64,000 nt of DNA from Gymnothorax reevesii (lineage: Eukaryota > Chordata > Actinopteri > Anguilliformes > Muraenidae): the NCBI GenBank assembly GCA_029721435.1, contig CM056574.1, forward strand, positions 33,436,001 through 33,500,000. Reading direction: 5' to 3'. The stretch's first letter is position 1. Every line of letters begins with the position of its first letter. The notes below the pieces were generated by a model, which was not told where the DNA came from, did not search any database, and saw nothing but the letters and a program-made list of their open reading frames with translations. Positions 1 to 12,300 of the stretch are shown in pieces. The position numbers and the translations under genes were made by a program.

Positions 1-11
1 ATTTTGTCTTT

Positions 12-352
12 GGTCACACTTCTGATGAAATGTTGCTCATAAAGGCTGTATACAGCATGTATAATGCATTCATAAATGAGTCATGTCTTCATAAATCATA
101 CATAAGCAAATGTCATGCTTTGTAAAGGGTGAAATGGCACATCATTATTCAACATGTGATGCCAGATGTCATGTAACTGACAATGTCACTTAGCTAGTGG
201 CTTAATGCTATAAAGGGTGACGTTGTCACATCTGGCATCACATGCTGAATAAGGATGTGTTATTTCACCCTTTACAAAGCATTGCATGTGCTTATGTATG
301 ATTTATGTGATTTATGAAAGCCTTTGTAAGCAACACTACTTCTGAACGGTGA
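12..352. repeat. long inverted-repeat (foldback) element
   Basis: The sequence from about 12 to 180 is matched in reverse complement by about 205 to 352. The inner arms, including ATCATACATAAGC, TTTGTAAAGGGTGAAAT and GTGATGCCAGATGT, are nearly identical, and the outer parts are more diverged. It resembles a non-coding foldback MITE; no transposase is present. Confidence 0.75.
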
Positions 353-519
353 CCTCATCCTTTTTCAAACCCACCAACCCCATTTTTTACGCATCTTTCC
401 CATTGGTGGTGCTTGGGAATCGATTTGAATGCGCTCTTGGTTTTGGGCCTGGTTTTGTGCGAATGGATTGCTTGCTGATGGATTAAAACTCCTTCTGTTC
501 TCCTCTCCCTTTCCCACAG

Positions 520-596
520 ACCCACCCAGATGGCACCCAATTTTTTTACCGCTACAAGCCAACTCCCCAAGTTGCCGAAGCATTGAGCAATTTTAA
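520..596 (+). CDS. internal exon of an unidentified plus-strand gene
   Basis: Bounded by ctttcccacag| and |gtaagt. Reads THPDGTQFFYRYKPTPQVAE and ALSNF in the open frame and leaves two bases that join the next exon as Lys. I do not recognise the protein. The good splice sites and open joined frame support a real exon; a pseudogene is possible. Confidence 0.5.
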
Positions 597-850
597 GTAA
601 GTAACATCTTGTGCGCGTAGCAGCAGCACCTGATTAGTTCTGAGGTACCTTTCATTTTTTCACCCCGCTAACCTATCATCTGTCAAAGACATGTATTGTT
701 GTTTGTATAAGTCTTTTTCAGCCTATTTTGTTTGAGTCGATGCTTGTGCTAGTTGGCTCAGCTGAACCCTCAAACAGGCCTGGCTTCACGCTGTGGCTAT
801 GTGGTAGCTAATGCTATTGAGCGCTAACGCTGCCTCGCCCGCACACGCAG

Positions 851-923
851 GATTCCCGATGACCTTGTTCGGTGGTCTGTGCAGTACCTGGGCAGCTCGG
901 ATGGATCAAAGACGACCAGCTGA
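851..923 (+). CDS. probable last exon of the same unidentified gene
   Basis: Acceptor cacacgcag|G. Joined to the exon at 520-596 the reading continues KIPDDLVRWSVQYLGSS then DGSKTTS and a TGA stop. A one-base shift after the Trp region gives another short open stretch (WIKDDQLSAIWNSR), so the annotated end could instead be a frameshift or a missed splice. The gene converges on carmil. Function unknown. Confidence 0.42.
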
Positions 924-3027
924 GTGCCATCTGGAACAGCCGGTGCTATGAGCAGGGGCCTCCTCGAGTTTCAGGCTGCTCCGCTCCCATCTCTGGCAGG
1001 ATGGCCATACAGCACAGCCCAGAAACATGATGGACTGCAGAAAACTGGAGCTGTTGGTTATTTGTGAAGGCAGCCAGGTTGCTATTAGTAACCTTGACTT
1101 TATGCCCTCAGAACTAGAGGCACCTGTAAGGGGAGCAGAATGTGGCTTCAAGTCCCACCAGTGTGGAACAAAAATAGCTATTTGAAAGTTAGGGTTGCCA
1201 AAGATTGTGGGAGTTGGTTTACTCCAGCCCTACTGTTCTCAGATATTGACAATAGTTGTTCCATAGGTTTATGGGAGTTGAAGTTCTCGTGCTTAGATTG
1301 CCTTAATGGCTTTTGATAACAGCCCATCTCTTCTTGTGGACCAAGCTCAGGTTCTTAACATCCCAACCCGTTTTTATATCATAATTCCCGTCAGCACCAC
1401 ACTGAAATGTACAGCTGATGTTTCAGTTATTGTTTAGGGTATTGTCCCCCGCCGCGCGAAATAGTATTCATGACTGTCCGTTCCGAATCCTTGTCAGCGA
1501 GATATCTCAAGAACGAACAGACAGATTTCCTTCAAATTTCATGTCAACATGTATTAGGGTGGTGCCCCGGCGCCAGTCGATTTTGGTGACCTTCGCGTCA
1601 CTCTCAAGGTTACACCGAGACACTGTTCATTTTGACACGATTTGCCATTTCCTGGCGGGGGACTAAGACACGTTAGTGGCAAATACTTGTTTTGTTTTCC
1701 ATTTTACTCTGCAGACAATGGATGATTTCTATATTGGGTCAAAAAAAGTTCCATAAAAATAGTTAAATTAAGCTTATTTAAAATAATAAAACGTGTATGT
1801 TGTCTCACCAAAGCTCGTTTCCATCTGCTTCCTGGAAAACCATTTTAGTGGCGTTATGTGTACAATTGGACACGAATAAAAATAGGAGCATCAGTAAATG
1901 ATCCATTCCCTTCCGATGAACATCATCGCAAGCACGAGCAAATCCATCCATTTGAATGTGCGTCTGCAATTAAAGCCAACCGAATCGACTCCCCTCCTTT
2001 CCAAATCTCTGCAGTGAAATTTAGCCATTTTACTCGATATTATGTCATATTGCGGAAGCTTGTTCCATTTCCATTTCATTGTGTTTTTCAGATGATGGGT
2101 AAAATTGCAATGTTTTGGTTTTAACAGGTGGGGGCAGAGATGAGCACACAGCTAGAGAGGAAGAGGCATAAAATGAGATGAGAAAGATGTTTTTTCAAAA
2201 TATAATTCCTGTGGCACTTTCTTTTGGTCCTTTGGCTCTTTGAAAATTTAGGAGGTCTTGCAGAAATTTCCTGTGTTGGAATAATATATTCACTGTACAA
2301 TCTCACTCGGAGGTGACACTTGTACAAAGTGCACACTTGTGGTCATTTGTCCATGCCTCATTTCAGATTTTAGGGGTTGTTGAAATAAATATTGGCCTTT
2401 TGACACATTTTAAAAAAAAAATCTTTTTCTTCTTAATCTGGAGAAGGCTGGTGTTTCACTTTGATCTTGACAACTTTCTCATTATTTAGAACCTAGCTGA
2501 GTTTTAAATGTAAGTTAGCAGGTTTGGCAATCAGGTTGGACACCGCAAAGTTAAACTGCAGTGAGGATTATAGTCTGCAGCGCTTTCAAACATTCTAGTG
2601 CAGAAATGGACTGCATGCAGCACTTGTAAGGTTATGTAATTTATGAGTTATGTAAGGTCACTTTCAAGAAGATTCATTCATCAGTCTACTCAGTGGGTGA
2701 AAGGCAGGAACATCTTGACAGCTTAGCAGTCTGTTAAAGGCTGAAAACACCATTCACTCACACATTCATGGCCTTGGGTAGTTTGGATTTCTAAAATCAG
2801 CCTGGCATGCAGGTACTTGGGGAAAAGCCCTGGCCGAATCCAAACCACAACCTCCCTGTTGAGGGGCAATGTTGCTACCCATTGTGCATCTGTCTGTCCC
2901 CAGATGAAGATGCAAAGGAACAAATGAAGTTTTAAAGCGAAAGGAAATGGGGAACTCCCAGACAAACGCACCAATGATGACAAACCACCAGTGCAGACGC
3001 CACTTGATAACACATCTGAATTCATTT
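924..3027. other. intergenic stretch between the convergent genes
   Basis: Contains a cccccg-bounded repeat at 1441-1668. I see no other gene-like signal: the short ORFs at 906-1151, 1858-2124, 2121-2336 and 2723-3025 lack splice sites or recognisable protein character. The part close to 3027 is probably the 3' flank or untranslated region of carmil. Confidence 0.5.
1441..1668. repeat. cccccg-bounded dispersed repeat, copy 1
   Basis: Begins TTGTCCCCCGCCGCGCG and ends GGCGGGGGACTAAG, so its ends form an inverted repeat. The interior has the stretch ATTTCATGTCAACATGTATTAGGG, also seen in diverged form at 4060-4090. No coding capacity. Related copies occur near 3956, 8815, 11205, 49425 and 58897. 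Confidence 0.5.
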
Positions 3028-3033
3028 TTTAAT
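3028..3033 (-). terminator. candidate poly(A) signal of carmil (ATTAAA)
   Basis: Reading the minus strand, ATTAAA lies about 135 bases after the stop codon. It is the first canonical-type hexamer downstream, but AT-rich sequence makes chance matches likely, and a longer 3' UTR is possible. Confidence 0.3.
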
Positions 3034-3164
3034 ATTTAACAAGTATAGGTACTGTTTCATCTGTCTTTTTTAAGATCTGTTTTTTTTTTTTTTTTTGTAC
3101 ATAGCCTGGCGTGCAATGCAAAGGGGGAAAACACGGTAGAAAATAGACTCTGCTCCGGGTCAGT

Positions 3165-3388
3165 TCATGTGTCTTTGAGCGAGGGGGGATCAGTTCTTTG
3201 GTCTGATGGTTCCGCTCCTCCCTGTGTCATGTGCTGCTGCTGTGAGACAGTTTGGCCCCCCTCCACTTCCTCCGGCTTGGCATCTTCCTGCTCGGCCTTG
3301 ACCGGGCTAAGCCCCGCTGCTTCCTTCTCCGCCACCGAGCCGTCGTCCCTCTCTTGGCTGTTCAAGTTTGTGTCGCGCTTCCTGTCAC
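3165..3388 (-). CDS. carmil3: carmil exon w22: terminal coding exon
   Basis: Encodes [20 protein letters not shown], a Glu/Gln-rich hydrophilic run, and ends [11 protein letters not shown] before a TGA stop. The acceptor is a tandem NAGNAG site (ttttgtcagcag|G), so a variant starting three bases earlier with one extra residue is possible in frame. It lies 8.2 kb beyond w21. No domain; confidence rests on phase, acceptor and composition. Confidence 0.8.
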
Positions 3389-6300
3389 CTGCTGACAAAA
3401 GCACAGGTCTTCATTCATCGGTGCTGTGTGAGTATTTGTTGTCATCTTTGAGGGGAAACTCCCCCATTTACGGAATAAGTCCTCACCTTTAAGCAAAACC
3501 TCATCCATAATATGTACAGTGCTGAACAAATTTATTAGACCACCTGTCTTCAAAAAAACTAGGAAACACAAATTTGGAAATTTGTCAAAAACTTGTTTGC
3601 CAAAGAAATACCAATAATTTTCAAACTGAAACCACTAAATAGTCCTAATTGACACATAAAAAACAAAACTATTTTGTGTGGCCTCCTTTGGGTTTAAAAA
3701 CAGCTTGCTTTCTTGCATTCAACCCCTAAAATAAAATGTTATGTTCAGGAATGCAAGAATAAGTTATTTACTGCCTTAATCAAAAAAAATAATGTGCTTC
3801 ACTATTTTTTTCAGCTTTTTTGTAAAACGGTGAATTTGAAAATTCATGGGTAACAGTAATTATATTTTACCAATAAAAATATCATTTCATTTCAAAGAGC
3901 TTGCACATACTGGTGGATTAACCATTACAGAAACATAAAAGTTATTTTTATTGTATCCCCCGAACGAGTTCGGAGGATACTATTGATTTGGCCTCGTCAC
4001 GCGTCCGCAGAGATTTTCCTGTGGACGCTCTACAGGCCACATAAGTGCACCGATTCTTTTCGAATTTTGCTGGGACATGTATTATGGTAAGTTCACGGCA
4101 CCTATTGATTTGGGTACTCTGGGACAATCTGGGCCCAACTGGGGGGCCTTCGTGGTATACGTGTACTCGTCGCCGAGTGCTCTAGTTTAATATAAGCCAT
4201 CTTGATACAAAGTCTGTGGTGAATAAGTAAATGTATTTGTAAATTATTTTTACAGATACATTTACTTATTCACAATCTTTACTAAAGATGGATAACAACA
4301 CACTGAGATAAAGATCTCATTTGCAAGTGGGACCTGAGTACAAACTACAGTTTAAAGCTGGAAACTTGTGGAATGCTTTTAGTTACTGGGAGGAACTCCA
4401 ATTGAATGTCACCGACTTTTGTGCACTGCACTCTCTGATAGGTAGTTGCTGAGCCGCCAATATTTACATATAAGACGCAATGCATGAAAGTCCGACAAAA
4501 AAGGTAAAATTCAGTGCAAAGGTTTGATTGCTATGCCTCTGGTTACAATAGCTTTATACATCATAAAAGTTGACCTACGGTTCCCACATACAACTGATCT
4601 TATGTGACCTTGACCTTTGACCCGATGACCTCCAAAGCCTAATCAGTTCAGCTAGCATCTATTCGGAGTTACCTTGTCTGATTTTGCAAAGTGCTTCCCC
4701 TACTTAAGTTTTTTGTCCGCACTGCATCTACTGAAGATGGACGAAGTGACAGTTGCACGCGTGGACGAACAACCAAAAAACAATGTGGGCAGAGTCATAA
4801 TCACCTAGTTATGACTCTAAGCATTTGCCTACATTTAAGAGAACGCCTTCAGAAAATTGCTCTCCATCTGTAATTAAAGCAGACCGACAGTATCCGGTAC
4901 TGTGCTTGAGTGCGCAGAAATGGGCAGAGTTCTCAGCACAGTGTTTTCCAATTCAAAGAGCACCTCTGCGCTTAAGTGAAATGTGGAGGTGCTTTGTCCC
5001 ATGACATCACCTACTGGACTTCGGCAGGTAGAGGTTTACCTCTTCCCTCGACTTTCATCGTGAAACTTCATCTCAGTATTTCCAAGTTGCAAAGAAGTGG
5101 GCAAAATGCTTCTGGGTTAAGTTTAGAGCAGTCAGAAGTACAGTAGGCTCCAAAATTACAGGCTCTCCTAACTGGTAATGCACAAACATACTTAAAATTT
5201 TCAAAAAATAAATGTATAGGGAAACTAAATGTGAGAAAATTCTAAACAATATTAATGTTCCAGTGGAACCAACCAAAATCATTTACTGATTTAATTAAAA
5301 ATCAATTTCCTTCAAATCAAGGTTTCACAATCAATGGCGCCCTTAAAGGTTATTGTAAAGAACATCTAAAAAAAATTACACCAGGTATTAAATTCCACTT
5401 CTTTTATACAAGTGTTGAGGAACTATATTGAGCCATTATGTCACTTGCTGTTTCACTTGGGTATAAAAGTGAGGTAAAACACAGGCAGTATTCCCTTTGT
5501 CATCCAACACTATGAAGAAAACAAAAAACCTGCAGTTCAAAAGAGGCAGATGGTCAGACCTTCATAAATCTGGTAATGGCTACAAGAAGATTCGCAAACG
5601 ACTGAATATGCCACTGAGCACTGTCAGGGCACTTAGTGGAAAATTCAAAAGATATGGAACTGCTGAAAACCTCAGAGGGTACAGGACACTACTGCATTTT
5701 GTCCCGCAGGATTCTGAGGAGGATGGTGAGAGAAGTCACAAAATCCCAGAGAATCACATTGAAGAAACTGCAAGCCTTGGTGGCATTTTGGAGTCTCCAG
5801 GTTTCAAAAAGCACCATCAGATGCCACCTCCGCCACCATGGGCTCTTTGGAAGGATTGCCAGAAGAAACCCTTTTCTGACTGGAGACACAGTTCCAGGGC
5901 TTGGACTTTGCCGAACGTCATTTCAATTGTGGCTGGAACAAGGAGCCTTAGTTCATCATTTTATTTTACTAAAGTCTCACCTTGTATACAATGTATTAAA
6001 ACAGATATCAGTCATTTCATATACAAACCACTCTATAAGAGTTATGAGAGACTATAAAATCAACAAGCATAAAAATAACATAGAAACCTGATTGTACATT
6101 TATCGCAGTAAAAAGAAACGGTACAAGATAAATGAGATCATTGGTCAGATGAGATCAAAATAGCATGTTTCAGTCAGATACGGCATCGGCATGTTTGGCG
6201 TTGAATCAGATGCATACAAGAAGAAGCGCATCATACCCACTGTGGAATATGATGATGGGTCAGTCATGTTTTTGGGCTTTTAATTCAAGAGGTCCAGGGG

Positions 6301-9300
6301 CATTAGTAAAGATCAATGGCATAATGAATTGCACAAAGTGTCTGGATATTTTGGCTAACAATTTGATTGCCTTTGCCAAAAGGCTGGGACTTGGCCATAG
6401 GTGGACTTTCCAGCAAGACAATGACCCAAAGCATACCTCAAGATCCATGCAGAAATGGTTCTGTGTCAACAAAATCAACATTCTGCATTGGCCATCTCTG
6501 TTGCCAGACCTCAATCCAATAGAAAACCTGTAAGCTCAGTTGAAGAGGGCAGTTGATAAATGCAAACCCAAGAATATGAAGGATCTTGAAAGAATCTGCT
6601 CAGAGGAATAGCCCAAAATCCCCCCAAATGTGTGCCTTGTCAAAAATTACAGGAAAAGACTCCATGCTGTAATCCTTACCAGAGGTGGTTGCACTACATA
6701 CTAAATGAAGGGTGCCGGTTATTATTAAACCTACATTTTGTCAAAATTTATTTTGTATTAAATGATTCTAATGATTTCAGTTGCATCCATTTAAACATTA
6801 TTAAAGTTTCACACGTTGGTATATTTCATTTCTTGATGATTATATCCACATTATTCCTGAGGTCGCTACTGTAGATAGGATTATGGGTGCAACTTCCGGC
6901 AGAAGTAGTTGTTAGCGAGTGGCTAGTCAATACCTGCGGCATTTCATTTGAAAATAATTCAGTTAAGTTAGCGATTACAGCTCATTTTTTAACGAAATAA
7001 CCTGCTTTTCTTAAAATTTAGCTTTGCAGCTCGAGCACCTGTTGTGTTGTTTGAGGCTGAACCAACAACCAGAGGAAGCTAAGCTTATGGTTTGATCAAC
7101 AGTGTTTTGTACACGCACCCAGAACATTGGGGATTGTCTTTGTGTTCAGCGATATGGTATCCATCGCCTACCTATAGAAGAGGAAGCCAGAATGTGGCCG
7201 AAAAACCTGAATTTGAATAGACCCCCGAAAACATTAGGTGCTCATTTCATTACATCGACTAACAGCGATTCCCACTTCATGGCTAGGCTCAGACAGACCG
7301 CCACAGAGGAGACGCCGGGTCCTCAGAGGCATTTTGACAGCAGTGCCAGGAGAGTACAAGGTATGATTTCAAGTGTTGGGAGGCCAGAAAATTGTTGTAT
7401 TCATCCGGTATTGCCAGTCAGTGTAACTAACGTTTCATCCTGTTCAGTTTAAGGCTGTAGAAGTAGCAATAGTCTACTACAAGTTGAAAATCGCCTACTC
7501 TGTCCCAAACAATAGTCTTGCACTTCAAACCTCAATTCACTGAAATTAAAAGTATGGACAAAATGGACTTAGTGTTTCAAATGTTACAGTACTGGATAGC
7601 AACTTTATACGGTATAATGTAGTTGGCTGGAGTAGAGTTAATTTGACTCATGAACTTTCGGATGGCTTAATTTTCTCTGTATAACAATCCATTTCATTTC
7701 ATATTTAGAGCAATATTTACCTCTGAAATACAGTGTATCCTTCAAATACTCTCAAAGTATATCTGCTTTAAGGTACATAAGGTCTTATCTTACGGTACCT
7801 CCTTTAATGAAACGCGACCGACCTTGTTGCTGCGGAAGTACTGCATACGCTTCAGAGCTGTTAAGATTGTTCTTAGCTTCGCAGTCTGTGGCGAAGTTGC
7901 TGACGTAGCCAAAGGAGCTAGTGTTCGTTATCTGTGCCCACTGCCTCAGGTCGTTCTCTCATTTCTCGATAGTAGAAGGCAGCAGTACCGTAACCTTATC
8001 CCATCTGAGGGCTAAAAGGTAATGTTCCCTCAAATTATTTACCCATCGTTTAAAAAAGAGGATTAGTGTTAGCTGTTACCATGGTAAACTGTTCAGTGAC
8101 AGAATGCAGTGGAAGTCGTGCCCATAATTTGCGCAAGGGATGATGGGACGTGGGAATAAGGTGGATAGTCTATATTTTTATTTTGTATTGTTTGTGCATT
8201 ACCCGTCAGGGGTGCCAGTAATTTTGGAGCCCACTGTACATGCTTACGTATATGACTATAAAGATCCTGAAGAGTTAAGCTTTCAAAATGCATGTCACCT
8301 GCTCAAACGGTTAGTAACCATGGTACTAAAATGTAGTTTAAAATGTTTAAAAAATAAGTTCAATTTTTTTGGACCCCCCAAAGTGGGGTCTCAGGAGGGG
8401 GTAAAGGATTAAAGGTTTGGTTTTAATACATGAAATATGGGTCAATAATTATCCTGAAGGTAAGAGGAAGCATATCTAAACTATAATTAGTTCCCCTTTA
8501 TTGTCTGCAAACATCAAAACAAGGGCCCAGGCATGCCAAAATGGGGGATTATTGCCAAATAATTGGCATCCCCTAGAGAACAGCAGCTATGAGCCAGCAC
8601 GGACTGGATCAACATTTCCAGTAAATCACTCTTTCAAAATAAGGGTACTTGGACAGCATACTTTGTTTTCGACCACTCTCTTATGCAGTCTGGAGTGGCA
8701 AGATGATTTTGATTTTGTTAGGCTTTGTCAATAGCAATTTCAGAAGCTACAAACAAAAGATATATTGGCAAAGACATTGAAAACAAAAAAGTCCAGTGAT
8801 GTTTCGCAACAAAGTTTAGGGGGGTATACTGGATTTGCTTTGTCCGTCCGTGTGTGCGTGCGTGTGTGCGTGCGTGCGCGTGTGTGTGTGTGTGTGTGTG
8901 CGTGCGTGCGTGCGTCTGTGCGTCCGGACCTAGATCTCATGACCTACTCATTCGATTTAGAAAATTTTTTTTCTTGCTGGAAGGTCTATTGACTGTGGTA
9001 CTGCCCGACTACTTGTTGTTGCGGGGGGTATCCTGTAAGCCATGCTTACTGACTAAATCTAGTTCCTGCTGGTTTGCCTCAAGTAATCATTTCTCTTTAG
9101 ACCAGGGAATATCTTTCCTGTGCCAGTGTTTACTTGATGAAATAGGTGACCGGTTGCCCTTCCCTTTCCAACAATCTAATCAAGTGAGGAGTCTTTGCTA
9201 ACAAGAGTCCTATATGTAATTCAAACTGATGAATTGAATATTGTATATATCCACACCTTGCATGACAACTCTGCGAGAACAGTTCACCTCATGGTCAGTT

Positions 9301-12300
9301 CATTTGACTGTACATTTCTCCCTATAATTGTTTTGAATAAAGGCAGCTTACTTTGTGAGAACCTGCTACATCTGTTACGTTGCGCTGCACTTTTTGCCGG
9401 CCTGACTTCATATCAGCTCCATCGAGCGCCATCATTCTAGCAAAGAATAGCAAAATGTAATATGAGCTCTGCTTGGGTGCAGCAGGCTGCACGAGCGCCG
9501 TAATTGAATCACTGCTGCTCGCGAGCATGCCAAAGGCTCCGTAAAAAAAGAATTACGATCTTCATAAACGGAGGACGCAGAGCAGCTTATGTCAGAGGCG
9601 AGAGCTGGGCGGGACTCAAAGCCGGCGGCTTTTCTAGCGCGGTGATCTTGTTTGTTAATGTTAACACAGCAGTGATAGGATTCTGAGCGGCTGCGATACT
9701 TGTCCTTACATCGTGACCACGTCAACTTAAATTTACGGCTCGTTCGCGCTCTGCTCCAAGCATGAGGTATGTAATGCATCAAGCTGATGGAATTGTCAGG
9801 ACCTGACTGTGATGTAATGAAGTAGCTGGGGCCAATGAGATTACAGTGCCTCTCGGCTAATGTTCTGCTAAACTTAATATTGAACATAAGTGCTATTGCA
9901 TCGAGTGTATTACAGCAGCAACAATAGGATTGGATTTCATGTATATATGCTTTTGATATATCACATGGGGTGAGGGAACATTATGTCTACATGCGCAGTT
10001 AAAAAAAAAAAAAAAAAGATCACATAGTTGTGCCTTTAGTCAACACATTCTCATCAGGACTCGTCATACAGTGATGCTACCTGACCAAACATCAATATAT
10101 GACGCAAAAGGAGGCTAAAGGGTTACGGGTTTGGGGGTCGGGTTCGTTTTAACCTGGTGTCAAATTTGGTTGCCAAAAGCCTCCTTTTGTGTCGTATAAT
10201 GACACTTGGTCAGGGAGCAACACTTTGACAAGTCAGGATGAGACTGGGCTCCATTGGTAAGCACTGGCTTCACCGAGCATTATACCAAATTTCCGAGCTT
10301 CCAACACATGAACTTAAAGAACTGACTGATAGCTTACAGCCTAATACGTCCCATCCCTTGACAGGTGCCAAGCTAATGAGATGATCAATGTCATTCCCTG
10401 CACCTCTCAGTGGGTTTTATGTTGTGGCAGATTGGCGTACAACCCATAACAAATAAAAATAATATGGAAATAAGATGAATGGCTTCATGCGATTAGGGAT
10501 AAATACATGTCTCTTCACAGTTTACAAAAATAAAGGAATAGCCTTAAACTTATGTTAAAAAATCAATACTTTTGTTCCAGAGCGGAAATTTGTCGCCTTC
10601 TGGCGACGCTCTGGTAAGGAAATAGATTGAAACTAGGAGTGGCTTGGAAATTATACTTCATTTGTATTGTATTGAATGGACAAGCGTATATTATAGCATG
10701 CAACCAGTGCCTCAGTGGTAAAAAAAAAAAACTGACGCTGACAACACACTACCAGTCAAAAGTTTTTGCGCACCCTAAGATCTTGTCAAATCTTTATCTT
10801 ACATGTATGTTTACAACAAAGTAATCACTGAAACCCAATACTTGTTTATTACAAATAATTAATTTACAAGAAAAATGCACAAGGAATCCAGCACAGGTGA
10901 TTGAAATGTTCAGCTCGATATCAACCCCCTGTAGCTGCATGATAATGAGTAGATCATGTGAATCACCTGTGCTGGAGCAGGGAGAGATCTAACACATGCA
11001 GGACAGGTGATTCTCCAGGAGGGGTTTGAGAAGCACTGGATTAGACCATCGTTATTGATCTGCTGAATTACTGACAAAATGACTGATCCTGGTTTTTCTT
11101 AATTTGTTTTGTTATATACATGTTTTATATATTGGGCTTCAGTTTTCCAGCCTTTCTGTTATACAACCAATATGAGACCACTACACAAGAATAAAATATA
11201 AAAAATGGACCTCGCTTAAGCGGGCAATACCCCTCAGCCCCGAAGGTCACTACTGCAAGGTCAAAGGTCAAGCTGGGACGAAACCTCGAAAAGGCACACC
11301 TGCCCCCCAAGGGGAGTCCACATATGCAATATGAACTTCCGTGGTTACAGAGAAATAGCCCGGATAAATTTGGCAGCCGCCCACCGAAGGGACGACAATA
11401 CCCCTCGTGCCCCTGTCAGGCTGAGGAGTAAAAATTATAACAATTACGGAAATATTAAGGTGTGCAAAAAATGACTGGTAGTGTATCTCAGCGGTCAGGG
11501 TGCACTCTCTGTACCAACTTGAGTCGAACTCAAATAAGCCTTTCATCCTTTACGAAATCTAATGCTCCAAATAATTAAGCCTCTACCCAGGCAAAAAAAC
11601 CCATCTTACCCTCTTCTCCTTCAGGCTGGTCTTCACTGCATGGAGGCAGCTCCCCCAGGTTGGCCCGTTTCCGCACTGGGGACCTCTGTAGCCGTGGCAA
11701 CGCCGCCATCAGCTCTAAGATAAGAGAGTGAAACGGCTATTAGAGAGAAGTTGGTTGGCAGCCGTAGCTGTAATATTCACAGAAATGAATGGTTGCAAAT
11801 TTTAGCAAATATTCCATTCATTGTTAATGGTCCTGCGATGGATTATGCGCAATAATGCTACAAGGGAAGTGCACAACCCCTGACTAGCTGGCTAAAATAA
11901 ATTAAAGTCAAGTAGGAGCTTAATTAAAGGGTGCAACTCCAGCCCTGACAGCAAAAATTAAGAATCTTTGATCTAAATATTATCCAATTGAGCCAGAAAA
12001 AACACTTGTCTCCTGAGTTGTGTAGTAAATCATGAGACATGACCACGAGAAATAATTGCGTGAAGGAAAAGGCGTTTTGACGCAGTCCACTTTTAGTGTT
12101 GACGCATCGTACTACAGCAGACCACAGCGCACCGAATCCTGGTGCTTTATCAAAGCTAGTGCTTCAGAAAGCTGTTAAGCCGTCACCGTTAGTGTCTGTG
12201 CCAGCCGTGTGCTGAGAGAATCGGCAGAGTGCACGAGGTGGCAGGTGAAGACGCACGACTCTCAGCTCAAGAGTAAGCAGATGAGTCCCTTCTCCCCATG

